Below, one piece after another: positions 24,893-33,787 of a stretch of 64,000 bases of DNA. Below the pieces are notes generated by a model, which worked only from the letters and a program-made list of their open reading frames with translations, ran no database searches and was not told where the DNA came from. Source of the DNA: Labilibaculum manganireducens (GTDB lineage: Bacteria > Bacteroidota > Bacteroidia > Bacteroidales > Marinifilaceae). How positions within the stretch are numbered: position 1 is the first letter of the stretch; the number at the start of each line of letters is the position of its first letter. The stretch covers positions 1 to 64,000 of the forward strand of contig NZ_MVDE01000025.1 in the NCBI RefSeq assembly GCF_002843385.1, in the 5' to 3' direction. The position numbers and the translations under genes were made by a program.

Positions 24893-25849
24893 TTAATTAT
24901 CAGCTTGGATTAAGCCAGATAAAACATCTTTGACAGAGCGAATGCTTTTAACACTTTCAATGCTTGGGCCTGCGCACCATACATTCTGATAACTTGCTTT
25001 AAATGCAGATTTTTTTACTTTACTCATTCCTTGCCAGGCAAGAATCAACTTTGCATATTTTTTAAGAATGGAACTATTATTAAATAACCACTCCCAAAAG
25101 TTTGCTTTGGTCCCAATTTTCTTCACATAAGCTGTGTTGATTACTGTGAGTGCTGAGCCGGTTAATTTTGTTGATTTTACAATATCTTTTGAGCCGTATT
25201 GAATCATTGCCTGCTTGTACTCCTTAGAAACATCAGATTCGTGAGTGGCAATAAAAATAGTGCCAACAGAAACACCGGATGCCCCCCACTCCATCATTTG
25301 TTTCACATCCGAATTATTACGAATTCCGCCCGCAGATACAATTGGTAAGCTTGTAGACTGAAATAATTGAGAAATTAATTCTTTTGCCGGTAAATGGCCG
25401 CAATGTCCGCCAGCCTGCGAGTTGACAGCAATAATTGCATCCGCGCCCAATTGCTCCACTTTTTGAGCGTATTCCACATCCGTAACATCACAAAAAACTT
25501 TAATCCCTAACGGTTTACACGATGCAATAACATCTTTAGGATTCCCCAGAGAGGTAATTATAAAATCTACTTTAAGATCAAGCAAAGTCTTTAATTGAGA
25601 CTTATATTTAAGATTGGATTTATTCACAATTAGATTAAAACCAAATGGTTTTGATGTCGCCCTCCTGATTTCCAATATGGCCTCGTGCAATTCCTTTTTT
25701 GTTCGGTAATTAAGAGCAGGAATTGCTGCTGTACAACCACAGCTCAGAGCTGCAACAACCATTTTGGTGTTGGATATTAAAAACATAGGAGCCAGCAGTA
25801 TTGAATGTTCAATTCCCAGAAGTTGACTTAAAGTGCATCGTTGCTTCAT
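24893..25849 (-). CDS. Nitronate monooxygenase / 2-nitropropane dioxygenase-like flavoprotein
   Basis: It has 318 residues from the ATG at 25849 (MKQRCTLSQLLGIEHSILLAPM). The frame is open 17 codons further, but that part does not fit the family. It is a TIM-barrel FMN enzyme: the N-terminal LLAPMFLIS, VDFIITSLGNP, ADAIIAVNSQAGGHCGH (the conserved GGHxG segment), LPIVSAGGIRNNSDVKQMMEWGASGVSVGT (phosphate-binding GG and GT motifs). Members oxidise alkyl nitronates or act in lipid metabolism (the related FabK). The usual active-site His may be the one in GGHCGH. It is single and not linked to fab genes, so nitronate detoxification is more likely. Confidence 0.85.
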   Translation of the reverse strand: MKQRCTLSQLLGIEHSILLAPMFLISNTKMVVAALSCGCTAAIPALNYRTKKELHEAILEIRRATSKPFGFNLIVNKSNLKYKSQLKTLLDLKVDFIITSLGNPKDVIASCKPLGIKVFCDVTDVEYAQKVEQLGADAIIAVNSQAGGHCGHLPAKELISQLFQSTSLPIVSAGGIRNNSDVKQMMEWGASGVSVGTIFIATHESDVSKEYKQAMIQYGSKDIVKSTKLTGSALTVINTAYVKKIGTKANFWEWLFNNSSILKKYAKLILAWQGMSKVKKSAFKASYQNVWCAGPSIESVKSIRSVKDVLSGLIQADN

Positions 25850-25914
25850 AATAAAATAATTGGTTTGAAGAAGATACAAAGAAAATCCAGAATTGAACAT
25901 TTAGATTTGGAGCC

Positions 25915-25950
25915 AAAAAAAAAGACCGATACTTTCGTATCGATCTTTTT
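25915..25950 (-). terminator. Terminator of tRNA-Leu
   Basis: On the minus strand GATCGATAC and GTATCGGTC form a 9-pair stem with a GAAA-type loop, followed by a run of nine T. It starts right after the tRNA 3' end. Confidence 0.85.
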
Positions 25951-25951
25951 G

Positions 25952-26033
25952 TGCGGATGAAGGGACTCGAACCCCCACGCCTCTCGGCACTAGATCCTAA
26001 GTCTAGCGCGGCTACCAATTACGCCACATCCGC
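25952..26033 (-). tRNA. tRNA-Leu, anticodon UAG
   Basis: On the minus strand a full cloverleaf of 82 nt: acceptor GCGGATG/CATCCGC, D-arm region with AATTGGTAG, anticodon stem CTAGA/TCTAG around loop CTTAGGA (anticodon TAG, reading CUN Leu codons), a class II variable arm, T-arm GGGGGTTCGAGTCCC. CCA is not encoded. It is a single gene with a strong terminator. Confidence 0.95.
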
Positions 26034-26218
26034 GTTTCATTTGATTGCGATGCAAAGATGGGGATTTTTTCTTATCCTCCAAATCTTTTTGCAAGAAAAA
26101 AATCACTGCACCTCTTTATTAATAGGCATTACAGGACTAAACGTTCTGAATTTCAAGTTTATCGCATCATTAAAAAAAATAAACTTTTTATGAATAATTC
26201 ATTGACAAAATAAAAAGA

Positions 26219-26246
26219 GAAGGCCGAAACATACGCTTCGGCCTTC
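26219..26246 (-). terminator. Terminator of nhaA
   Basis: GAAGGCCGAA and TTCGGCCTTC form a perfect 10-pair stem with an 8-base loop, followed on the minus strand by TCTTTTTATTTTG. It lies about 30 bases after the nhaA stop. Confidence 0.85.
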
Positions 26247-26274
26247 AAAGAATTAACTAAACTATGAAAAACAT

Positions 26275-27609
26275 TTATTTTGTTGATTGATTACCGAATA
26301 ATTTTAAAATGAAAAAACCTATCAAACCCGACATAATTGAAGCTATTAGCACAGCAATTTTTGCCTGATTTAAAATTAACGAATCAGAAAAGGCAAGTTG
26401 CGAGACAAAGAAGGACATGGTAAAACCAATTCCTCCCAAAAAACCAATTCCAATAATTTGTGACCAACATATTTTTTGAGATTTCTGAGCAATGCCCATT
26501 CTTACGCCTAAATAAGAAAACAGAAAAATGCCCAGTGGTTTCCCTATAAACAGACCTAAAATTATACCAAGGGAGATTGGATCAAAAGCTTTGCTCATTA
26601 AATCGCCATTTACAATTACACCTGCATTGGAAAAAGCAAATAAGGGAACTATTAAATAGGCTACCCAAGGATGAAATAAATGTTCTAACCTCTGCAATGG
26701 CGATATTACCTCAACACAATTAGCTGTTATGGCAGTAATTGAGGCTTGTATATTTTTCTCCTTTGACTTTTTATCTTTAGTAAGAGTAGTTCCCAATTGT
26801 TTTAATAGTATGGTATTGGATCGAATGAATTCGAAAACATTTCGGTTCGCCCTGGCGGGTATTGTGAAGGCTAATAAAATACCTGCAAGTGTTGCATGTA
26901 CGCCCGATTTTAACAAAGCAAACCAAAGCAAAACACCAAGAAATAAAAAAACAGGAATATTTCTGATTTTTAATAAATTGAGACACCATAAAACAGCATA
27001 TATACCACCGCCGTAAAGAAGATAAACCCAATCTATTTCACTGGTATAATAAAGAGCAATTACAATTACAGCACCTATATCATCAACAATTGCAATTGAG
27101 GTTAACAAAAGTTTGAGTGAAGTCGGTATTCTTTTGCCCAGAAGAAGTAATATTCCTAAGGCGAAGGCAATATCTGTTGCCATTGGGATTCCCCAGCCAT
27201 GTGTTCCTGATCCTGTTTGATTTAAACCAAAATATATTAATGCAGGCACCAACATACCTCCAATAGCTGCAAAAATTGGCAAACTTGCCTTTTTAACTGA
27301 TGACAGACCTCCTGTAAGCAATTCCCTTTTTATTTCTAATCCAACTACGAAGAAGAAAACTGCCATTAAGCCGTCATTAACCCAGTGTAAAAGAGTCTTA
27401 TTTAACTCCCAATCACCAAAATTAATACCGAAATATTGTTTCCAGTAAGATAAAAAGGATTCTCCAAATGCGGAATTGGTTAAGCCAATGGCTAGAATGG
27501 TAAAAAACATCAATACAATTCCTCCAAATGATTCCAGCCTTACAAATTCAACCAGAGGATTCTTATTTTTATCAAATATTCTTTTTTCCTTCAAAAATTG
27601 TATCATCAT
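26275..27609 (-). CDS. nhaA: Na+/H+ antiporter NhaA
   Basis: It has 444 residues and about 12 membrane helices. It exchanges Na+ for protons across the inner membrane for sodium and pH balance. Family signatures are GVLLWFALLKSGVHATLAGILLA, GIPMATDIAFALGILLLLGKR (with the conserved Asp pair region further on at IAIVDDIGAVIVIALYY, where the two Asp bind the ion) and the ending GGIGFTMSFFVSQLAF. The central loop at about 255-275 (TTLTKDKKSKEKN) is longer than in E. coli, as is common in this group. The second codon is also ATG, so either could be the start. A TAGGG/CCCTA palindrome lies about 120 bases upstream. Confidence 0.95.
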   Translation of the reverse strand: MMIQFLKEKRIFDKNKNPLVEFVRLESFGGIVLMFFTILAIGLTNSAFGESFLSYWKQYFGINFGDWELNKTLLHWVNDGLMAVFFFVVGLEIKRELLTGGLSSVKKASLPIFAAIGGMLVPALIYFGLNQTGSGTHGWGIPMATDIAFALGILLLLGKRIPTSLKLLLTSIAIVDDIGAVIVIALYYTSEIDWVYLLYGGGIYAVLWCLNLLKIRNIPVFLFLGVLLWFALLKSGVHATLAGILLAFTIPARANRNVFEFIRSNTILLKQLGTTLTKDKKSKEKNIQASITAITANCVEVISPLQRLEHLFHPWVAYLIVPLFAFSNAGVIVNGDLMSKAFDPISLGIILGLFIGKPLGIFLFSYLGVRMGIAQKSQKICWSQIIGIGFLGGIGFTMSFFVSQLAFSDSLILNQAKIAVLIASIMSGLIGFFILKLFGNQSTK

Positions 27610-27727
27610 TTATTTTTTATTCTCACTCAGCATCAATCCTTACACTACAAATAATAATTAATTAAACACCAAGCATTTATTTGGTTTAATATCCTGCGAA
27701 AATAAGCCTGAAAAGAGAATTGAACAA

Positions 27728-27741
27728 TAGGGAAATCCCTA
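27728..27741. promoter_or_regulatory. TAGGG-AAAT-CCCTA palindrome upstream of nhaA
   Basis: A 5-base inverted repeat with a 4-base spacer, followed by CTTCGG. A very similar palindrome stands before the universal stress genes at 32074-32090, and half-sites occur before the histidine kinase. It could be a site for the NarL-type regulator next door. This is inference only. Confidence 0.4.
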
Positions 27742-27844
27742 CTTCGGAATAAGAGCGATAATTAAACAAGACACGTGGATTTATGCCGATGTTCATTATC
27801 TGCATAAATATTTATTGAAACATGTACATTTCCGGAAAAACAGA

Positions 27845-28498
27845 TTAGAAATCCACAATTTGATGTTTAAAGCTAAAAATCACCAAATTTACAGTATTTA
27901 AAACACCTGTCTTTTGAAAAAGGCTGCTCTTATGTTTCTCCACCGTTTTAGGACTAATAAAGATTTTTTCTGCAATTTCTTTATTCCCAAATCCTTTACA
28001 AATTAATTCAAGGATTTCTTTCTCCCGATCGGTAAATACCGGCAATTCCATTTGTTGAACTTTGCGGCTGCGAAGGATATTTAATTTGTCAGAAAGTAAT
28101 GCGACAATTTCTGCTGAGAAATAATTTCCTCCTGAATATACTTTCAAAATTGCTTTTTCGAACTCCTCAATATCTGCATTCTTCAACATATAAGCTTCCA
28201 CACCTGCCATTAACATTTGTTCCAGATAATCATCATCCAGAAAGGTAGTAAGTGCTATGATTTTAAGATCCGGATATTTTTCGAGAGCTCTTTTACTTGC
28301 TTCTACACCATCAACATGAGGCATATTTATATCCATGAAAATAATATCAGGAATATTATCCTCAAGTACTTTTAATAATTCTAAACCATTTGAGGCTTCG
28401 CAAATTACATCAACATATGGAAAACTCTGCAGCAAAAGACGAAACCCATCTCTAAATATCTTATGATCGTCGACCAAAATAACTTTAATTGTTTCCAT
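27845..28498 (-). CDS. NarL/LuxR-family response regulator
   Basis: It has 217 residues. The receiver domain (1-125) has the acidic pair in VILVDDHKIF, the phosphoacceptor Asp56 in IIFMDINMP, a conserved Thr (IALTT) and Lys (MLKNADI). The LuxR-type helix-turn-helix (about 150-212) reads FTDREKEILELICKGFGNKE and continues with KTVEKHKSSLFQKTG. It lies 5 bases after the histidine kinase gene on the same strand, so the two form one two-component system. The signal is unknown. Neighbouring stress and ion genes suggest a role in stress response. Confidence 0.93.
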   Translation of the reverse strand: METIKVILVDDHKIFRDGFRLLLQSFPYVDVICEASNGLELLKVLEDNIPDIIFMDINMPHVDGVEASKRALEKYPDLKIIALTTFLDDDYLEQMLMAGVEAYMLKNADIEEFEKAILKVYSGGNYFSAEIVALLSDKLNILRSRKVQQMELPVFTDREKEILELICKGFGNKEIAEKIFISPKTVEKHKSSLFQKTGVLNTVNLVIFSFKHQIVDF

Positions 28499-28503
28499 AT
28501 AAT

Positions 28504-29781
28504 TTACTTATCAATTCCTAATTTAATTGTGATTGCAAATCCATTACCCGGGGTAGTATCAATTAAAGAATCACCTCCTATGGATTCAATCCGGTCAATT
28601 ATATTTAGCAAACCCATGCCGTTCTTTTCATGCAATGATAACTTTCTGCTGTCAAAACCCGAACCATTATCCTGATAATGAAGGGTAACTTTGGTGTTCC
28701 CTTTTAGAGTAATGAAGGCTTCTGTAGCATTTGCATGTTTTATGGTGTTATTGATTAACTCACTAATAATACGATAAATAATCACTTCGGTACTCTTATT
28801 CATTTCTCCAATAAAATTCTTCGATTCCAGATGGAGTTTAACATTTCCGATACTGTTGACTCGTGCACATAGTCTGTCCAATGATTCAACAAGACCATAA
28901 CGGTTTAAAATTGATGGATTCAGATTATTAATTACTTCAGAAACAGTTTGCAAGGCCTGATTTGATAACAAGGTAATTTGATTTAGTTGACCATGTATCT
29001 TCGGATCATCCTTAAATTTTTTCTCCAAAATCTTACTGTAGAGACCCACACTCGATAACATGGCACCTAAACCATCATGAAGATCCATCGCTATTCTCCT
29101 ACGCTCACTCTGCTCCACTTTCATTGTGTTGTGAAGAAGTACGCGGTTGGTTCTAATCAGTGAATCCATTAATCGAACAATTAAAACCAAACTAATAATC
29201 AGTATCGTAAATATGCTGGTAAGAAGAATAAACAGCTCACGTTTTAAACGATAATTATTTTCGCTGATAAAGGCGTGCAAAGTTTTGCCATATTCATCAA
29301 ACTTTAGCATAAATTCGAGATATGATCCGGCCAAATTAGAATCGACACTATTCACATCCTTGTTTATCTTAGTGCGTACAATTTCTTTAATCTGATGAAT
29401 TAAAAGTCTTAGTTCGGAAAGTTGATACAGAAAATGATTTTCCTTATCTAATTTGATTTTTTTAGTCTTCGAAATTATTTGTTCGATATCTGATATATAT
29501 TTTTCGGCTCTATCAAAACGTTCAAAAACAGAACTGTTTGTAATGGTTTTATTACCACTTAAAAGTTCATCCATTTTAATTCTCCCATTGAAAACTTCAA
29601 TTTCTACTTTCTCCGAGAATTCAACCAGTCGGATATGCTGAGAATCGAGCACAGCACTATTGCTAAAGGTGTAGATGATTCCTCCAAAAGCAAATAAACT
29701 AAAGAGCAATAAAACAAATATTACTTTTTGTTTAATGAACAGACTCTTTTTTATTTTCATGTGAGTATAATTTGTTTTCAT
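28504..29781 (-). CDS. NarX-like membrane histidine kinase
   Basis: It has 425 residues. Membrane segments are at about 19-40 and 183-204, with a helical periplasmic sensor of about 140 residues between them rich in charged and aliphatic residues. HisKA_3 phosphoacceptor His235 is in RRRIAMDLHDGLGAMLSSVG, and the C-terminal HATPase has NAT and GNGFAITIKLG-like motifs (ELINNTIKHANATEAFITLK, NGMGLLNIIDRIESIGG). Met8 could be the start instead of Met1. It pairs with the regulator directly downstream. The sensor domain has no recognised ligand motif. Confidence 0.9.
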   Translation of the reverse strand: MKTNYTHMKIKKSLFIKQKVIFVLLLFSLFAFGGIIYTFSNSAVLDSQHIRLVEFSEKVEIEVFNGRIKMDELLSGNKTITNSSVFERFDRAEKYISDIEQIISKTKKIKLDKENHFLYQLSELRLLIHQIKEIVRTKINKDVNSVDSNLAGSYLEFMLKFDEYGKTLHAFISENNYRLKRELFILLTSIFTILIISLVLIVRLMDSLIRTNRVLLHNTMKVEQSERRRIAMDLHDGLGAMLSSVGLYSKILEKKFKDDPKIHGQLNQITLLSNQALQTVSEVINNLNPSILNRYGLVESLDRLCARVNSIGNVKLHLESKNFIGEMNKSTEVIIYRIISELINNTIKHANATEAFITLKGNTKVTLHYQDNGSGFDSRKLSLHEKNGMGLLNIIDRIESIGGDSLIDTTPGNGFAITIKLGIDK

Positions 29782-30243
29782 TTGCCATATGAAACTCCCA
29801 AATTACACTCATCATCCTGCATGTAACACTATTGTATAGGGGCGTTTCATTCCAAAAACGTTTTAGGTACCATTCTGCAAAGTGTAACAAATTTACAAAT
29901 AATTGCAAAGCTTTTACTTCCGGGATTTAGTTGACTGAGTTTTGCCAAATAGAATTTCAAAAATTACAATCCATACCAATGAAAACATCATACACCAACT
30001 GTTTTTTATTCTTATTGTGACTATTCTAAAACTATTCATTTATAATTGTTAAATCAAATAGGGAAAGCCTGCACACCTTAACTATGTTTACACCATATAA
30101 TTATCTGTTGTGAAGCCTTCCTTCAGAATAATCACCGTACCATTCCCAATTACCGAAACTAATTTATTTGTGATTATTCCCTATTTGATTTTATTATCTA
30201 TGATTTATTAACTCCTCCAAATTTAAGGGCTGTTACTCAGGTG
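29782..30243. other. Intergenic region with a 15-bp inverted repeat 111 bases apart
   Basis: No gene is seen. AAATCAAATAGGGAA at 30051-30065 is the exact reverse complement of TTCCCTATTTGATTT at 30177-30191. The 141-base block could be a long-stem structure or a paired operator site. It has no visible target duplication or transposase. TATAGGGG also occurs at about 29,834. Confidence 0.5.
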
Positions 30244-31164
30244 TTAATTGCTCACTTTATACTTAATTGGACTGTAGTTGCCAGCCCCCAGTAAATTGGC
30301 AAAGAAACAATTCTGATCAATCCCCAGACACAATACAGGAACCGATGAACTATGCAAAAAACCGGTAACCAATTTTGCTCCTTGCCCACCACTAAAAATC
30401 ATTTCCTGATGCCCTTGAACCATAACCAGATCGGCCGATTGTTTTTTTGCTCCCAATAGAAGTGCATTCAATCTGGTTTCTTCCTCTCTCTCTACAATAG
30501 TTACTTTGCAGTTCACTCCTGCCCTTACTATGAGTTCTTTCATGATATGAGCCTTTTTAAAGGCAAGGCTTCGTTCCAATTTAATTTTAACCTGCAAGGC
30601 AGTGAGTAAATGAATTCTCGCATTTAGTAAGTTTCCCATAAAAATAGACCATTCCAGTAAATCTCTTGATCTCCTTGAAACATCTACAGGTACTAAAATG
30701 TCTCTAATACCTCTATTCGTCCATCGGCTTTCCACCGCTAAAACAGGACAAATTGAATCATCAATAAGTCTATCAGCACTGTGTTTCTTAAATTTATCGA
30801 TTAAGGCATTGCTCTTTTTAGTTTTATTAATAATTATCAGGTCAAAGTTTTCATCTCTTGCTATTTCTGCTGTTTTTAAAATATGCGATCCAATTTCCAC
30901 CCTTAATTCTATATTTTCAGGTATTCTGCCTTTAAAATGAATTTTTACAAATCGAACCAAACGAACCATGGCTCTTGCCTGCAAACTCCTAACTATATCC
31001 GATTGAACAACATTCCCAAATCGTGAACCAGATGAAACGACATGAAGTAATGTAATTTTAGCAGATAATATTCTTCTAAAAAACAATGCTTGTTTAAAGG
31101 CATTTTCTCCATCTCCAGCTAAGCTTACCGGCACAAGTATCTTGTTTATTTTCAGTACTTTCAT
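30244..31164 (-). CDS. Tandem universal stress protein (two UspA-like domains)
   Basis: It has 306 residues: two UspA-fold halves, 1-145 beginning INKILVPVSLAGDGENAFKQ and 150-290 beginning IRDILVPVDVSRRSRDLL. The nucleotide-binding loop normally written G-2x-G-9x-G-S/T is degenerate in both halves (GHQEMIFSGGQGAKLVTGF in the second), so ATP binding is doubtful. Such proteins are linked to stress survival and often to low oxygen. It lies 10 bases after the next gene on the same strand, forming a two-gene operon. Confidence 0.85.
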   Translation of the reverse strand: MKVLKINKILVPVSLAGDGENAFKQALFFRRILSAKITLLHVVSSGSRFGNVVQSDIVRSLQARAMVRLVRFVKIHFKGRIPENIELRVEIGSHILKTAEIARDENFDLIIINKTKKSNALIDKFKKHSADRLIDDSICPVLAVESRWTNRGIRDILVPVDVSRRSRDLLEWSIFMGNLLNARIHLLTALQVKIKLERSLAFKKAHIMKELIVRAGVNCKVTIVEREEETRLNALLLGAKKQSADLVMVQGHQEMIFSGGQGAKLVTGFLHSSSVPVLCLGIDQNCFFANLLGAGNYSPIKYKVSN

Positions 31165-31174
31165 GGTAATTTAT

Positions 31175-32005
31175 TTAGTGATGGCCAATAATTATCCCTT
31201 TACTTCTTACCAACCACAAATCCAGGCAGGATTTTAAGCTTCTGGTAAACTTTCTATATCGATTCTGATCAAAAATCATGATCCTTTGCCCTTTCTCTGT
31301 TGCAAAATCATTAAATTCTTCCTGACCATTGCCTTTTCCCGCCTCCAAAAATAACAAACGGGCATTCCTGCAATTATCTCTGTAGATTATTTTCTGTTTT
31401 TCAGTTGACTCTCGTGATTGTTCTGAGGAATTAAGGCATACCCGAAAGAAAGATTTGCCCTCTGCGGTAATATTACTGAGAGCTTCAAGAACCTGCTGAG
31501 AAGGATTATTTGTATCGGATAATACAAAACCATCTGATCTAAATCCAATTCCTTTCCATCCAGACAGGATGTACAGCGAATGTCCAACCTTATCAATAAT
31601 TTCAAGAATTCTTGGATTCTCAGATAATTGGTATCCATCTTCGCCCGAAGCCATTACTACCTGCCAATTTTTGCCGGCATATAAGTTACTTGTGAAAAAT
31701 GCAGTTAAATCTCCTTCAAAAGGAAATAGGTGAATTTGAGAATCTGAAAGAGTGTAACTCGACAAAAGCTTTCTTTTTAGTGTTTCCAATTCATTTTCTG
31801 CGTTTTTCTGTAGAATAGGAGAAAGATCTCTGACCATGGAAAACCCAAAATTTGGTCTGTGCCAAGTCTGAACTATACCTATTTCTGAATGTGTTCTATA
31901 AAGATATTTCATCGCAAATTGTATTGCGTCCCAATTCCCATCAGAAAAATCTGCAAGAATTAAAATATTCTCTCTGGTTCGGCATGTTTCACTCACTAAT
32001 TGCAT
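31175..32005 (-). CDS. Universal stress protein-like protein
   Basis: It has 276 residues. The N-terminal half has an UspA-like start (ENILILADFSDGNWDAIQFAM) and strand-helix pattern up to about residue 145. The second half (from about 155, GFRSDGFVLSDTNNPSQQVLEAL) is a diverged second domain. No ATP-binding glycine motif is clear. It is the first gene of the two-gene Usp operon and lies about 70 bases after a TAGGG/CCCTA palindrome. It is probably a regulator or stress factor with no enzymatic role visible. Confidence 0.72.
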   Translation of the reverse strand: MQLVSETCRTRENILILADFSDGNWDAIQFAMKYLYRTHSEIGIVQTWHRPNFGFSMVRDLSPILQKNAENELETLKRKLLSSYTLSDSQIHLFPFEGDLTAFFTSNLYAGKNWQVVMASGEDGYQLSENPRILEIIDKVGHSLYILSGWKGIGFRSDGFVLSDTNNPSQQVLEALSNITAEGKSFFRVCLNSSEQSRESTEKQKIIYRDNCRNARLLFLEAGKGNGQEEFNDFATEKGQRIMIFDQNRYRKFTRSLKSCLDLWLVRSKGIIIGHH

Positions 32006-32073
32006 GTTTCTAATTTTTATAACAAAAGTATAGATGATGGCAATGATGTGAAACAGGGCTGTTCCTACTTCGT

Positions 32074-32090
32074 GTAGGGGAATACCCTAC
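32074..32090. promoter_or_regulatory. GTAGGG-GAATA-CCCTAC palindrome upstream of the Usp operon
   Basis: A 6-base inverted repeat with a 5-base spacer, directly preceded by another CCTAC at 32064-32068, so two overlapping palindromes can be drawn. It closely resembles the site upstream of nhaA, including the trailing CTACTT. It is a candidate operator of the neighbouring two-component system. Confidence 0.45.
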
Positions 32091-32138
32091 TTTTAAATGC
32101 ATAAAAAGAAACAGTACTGCTTTGCGCTGGATTTTTTA

Positions 32139-32146
32139 TACATTTG
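32139..32146 (+). promoter_or_regulatory. Probable -7 element for the small anchored protein gene
   Basis: TACATTTG matches TAnnTTTG and lies 19 bases before the ATG at 32165. The nearest TTTG upstream is at 32121-32124, which is closer than usual. Confidence 0.45.
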
Positions 32147-32164
32147 CGCAACTAATATAGAATC

Positions 32165-32461
32165 ATGAAAAATCTATCGGTTTTACTGATATTCTTATCG
32201 CTGCTATTGCTTGTGATACCGATCATACAACAAATGATTAAGGTAAATCAAGAAAATAAACCTGCGTTGGCAACCGATTTGATAAGCGAAACAGATGTGT
32301 CTTCTTCGGAATATGATGATACTGATATAGAAGATCTGGATGTGTATTTCGACAGCAAAACAGAGTTCTATTTGCATGATAACGACAGTTCTAAGAATTC
32401 AAATACAACAATAAGTAATCCTAGTAGACGAGAACTGGAATCTCCGCCTCCCAAAGCCTAA
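32165..32461 (+). CDS. Small acidic protein with an N-terminal membrane anchor
   Basis: It has 98 residues. Residues 4-24 are one hydrophobic helix (LSVLLIFLSLLLLVIPIIQQ). The rest is acidic and polar, with many Asp and Ser (SSSEYDDTDIEDLDVYFDSK), and ends NPSRRELESPPPKA. It is probably inserted in the inner membrane with a disordered outer tail. The family is not recognised. It lies divergent from the Usp operon and near the TAGGG palindrome. Confidence 0.55.
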   Translation: MKNLSVLLIFLSLLLLVIPIIQQMIKVNQENKPALATDLISETDVSSSEYDDTDIEDLDVYFDSKTEFYLHDNDSSKNSNTTISNPSRRELESPPPKA

Positions 32462-32677
32462 GTATTCTTTTCTTTAGTAAATCTCTGCAATTACAAATTT
32501 GCTTCAAAAAATATTTAACCATCGATATTGAGCTGATTTGTAAAAACACGCATCACTAATTACATTCATGTTTCATAGTTTATCTATCTGGCAGGTACAA
32601 ATATGTAATCAGATTCAAAATAATTCCCAGAGATGCTTTTCAAAATTCAATTTCCTGATTAAACAGATTAATACTTA

Positions 32678-33301
32678 ATGAAAACAAATATTGTGCGAAA
32701 AAATCGCAAACCAAAAATTCAACTTCTGCATCAATATTACTCATATACAGGCTTCTACCAATTTGTTGGGGCAATTCTAAAGAAGGTTGCTGTTCCTTTT
32801 GCTGTGCTTGTTGGTCTCATTCTTTTTCTGGAATATTATGTACTTGATTTTCATAGTTTGTTTCATGAAACCACAAAAGATTATTCACCAATCAGTGTTT
32901 TTATGATCTTTTTTACTTCAGAATCCATATTAGGCTTAATTCCCCCTGAACTATTTATTGCCTGGGTAAAAACACTGCCTGATCCAATGCTTCAGCTTTC
33001 TTTACTGGCTCTACTCTCGTATCTGGGAGGTTGCGTATCCTATTTTATTGGGAAAACGATACTTAGCATTCCTTCTGTTAAAAAGACAGTAGAAAACAAG
33101 ATGAAAAAACACATTACAAACCTAAAAAAATGGGGCGGCTTACTTATTGTTGTAGGAGCACTGCTGCCATTGCCATTTTCTATGGTGAGTATGGCATCGG
33201 GGATTATCAATTTTAGCTTTAAAAGATATCTATTGTTTGGATTGTTCCGTTTTTTGCGATTTTATCTGTTCGCCCTGGCTATTTTCAACATTATGAATTA
33301 A
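32678..33301 (+). CDS. VTT/DedA-like (SNARE-associated) membrane protein
   Basis: It has 207 residues. Membrane segments are at about 38-58, 70-95, 105-130, 150-172 and 180-202. The segment ESILGLIPPELFIAW and the glycine-rich ALLSYLGGCVSYFIGK resemble the VTT domain (YqaA/DedA group), with the conserved G...P motif at VVGALLPLPFSMVSMASGI. This family is proposed to move lipids or help membrane homeostasis. It has a basic N-terminal tail. It lies alone and is followed by a bidirectional terminator. Confidence 0.75.
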   Translation: MKTNIVRKNRKPKIQLLHQYYSYTGFYQFVGAILKKVAVPFAVLVGLILFLEYYVLDFHSLFHETTKDYSPISVFMIFFTSESILGLIPPELFIAWVKTLPDPMLQLSLLALLSYLGGCVSYFIGKTILSIPSVKKTVENKMKKHITNLKKWGGLLIVVGALLPLPFSMVSMASGIINFSFKRYLLFGLFRFLRFYLFALAIFNIMN

Positions 33302-33336
33302 AGAGTGTTACAAAAGCCAAAGCATTTCAACAAAAT

Positions 33337-33370
33337 AAAAAAGATCGGTGCACGAGCATCGATCTTTTTT
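33337..33370. terminator. Bidirectional terminator between convergent genes
   Basis: GATCGGTGC and GCATCGATC form a 9-pair stem with one G-U and a 4-base loop, flanked by A6 and T6. It serves the plus-strand VTT gene and the minus-strand hypothetical gene. Confidence 0.8.
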
Positions 33371-33392
33371 ATGCAAATCACTGAGATAAATT

Positions 33393-33749
33393 CTATTGCA
33401 ACTCAATAAATTCCATTACAAACACACCAAAACAATCATGGTCATCGTAACTATGACCTACTATCTGATTATTCGCGTTTAAAATTCCTTCCCAGGTATC
33501 CAGATGGTATTCAAACTGATTTTCGACATCAAGTAATTCAACTTTTGTTCCTGTCACTTTAAAATTAACACCATCAAAATTCCCTTCAACCTCCTGCTGA
33601 ACTCTGAATGGAGTTTCATCATCAATTCTTTCGGTATAAACCACCACTCCTGTTATTGAATCACCTTCCTGAGTAAATTCTGCAAAGCCTTCGTCCTTGC
33701 CAAAGCCAAAATCTTCGTTAAATGTCCAACGACCGCTTAGTGATATCAT
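33393..33749 (-). CDS. Small beta-rich hypothetical protein
   Basis: It has 118 residues. There is no signal peptide or membrane segment. The pattern of alternating strands (LSGRWTFNEDFGFGKDEGFA, ITGVVVYTERI, FKVTGTKVELL, WEGILNANNQIVGHSYDD) looks like a small lipocalin-like barrel, with the G-x-W start typical of that fold. It is acidic. The family is not identified. It is the only gene on this strand between the terminator at 33,337 and the repeats before mnmE. Confidence 0.6.
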   Translation of the reverse strand: MISLSGRWTFNEDFGFGKDEGFAEFTQEGDSITGVVVYTERIDDETPFRVQQEVEGNFDGVNFKVTGTKVELLDVENQFEYHLDTWEGILNANNQIVGHSYDDHDCFGVFVMEFIELQ

Positions 33750-33787
33750 ATTCTTAGTTGATTTAATTCTGTTTTATATTTTAAGCT

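Noticed and set aside
30051-30191. MITE insertion
   Set aside because: Ends are exact but no target-site duplication, second copy or transposase is visible here, so it is left as an unexplained inverted repeat.
25915-33370. Similar GATCGNT hairpins at 25,924 and 33,343 as a dispersed repeat family
   Set aside because: Both are typical Rho-independent terminators of similar composition. The likeness is limited to a few stem bases.
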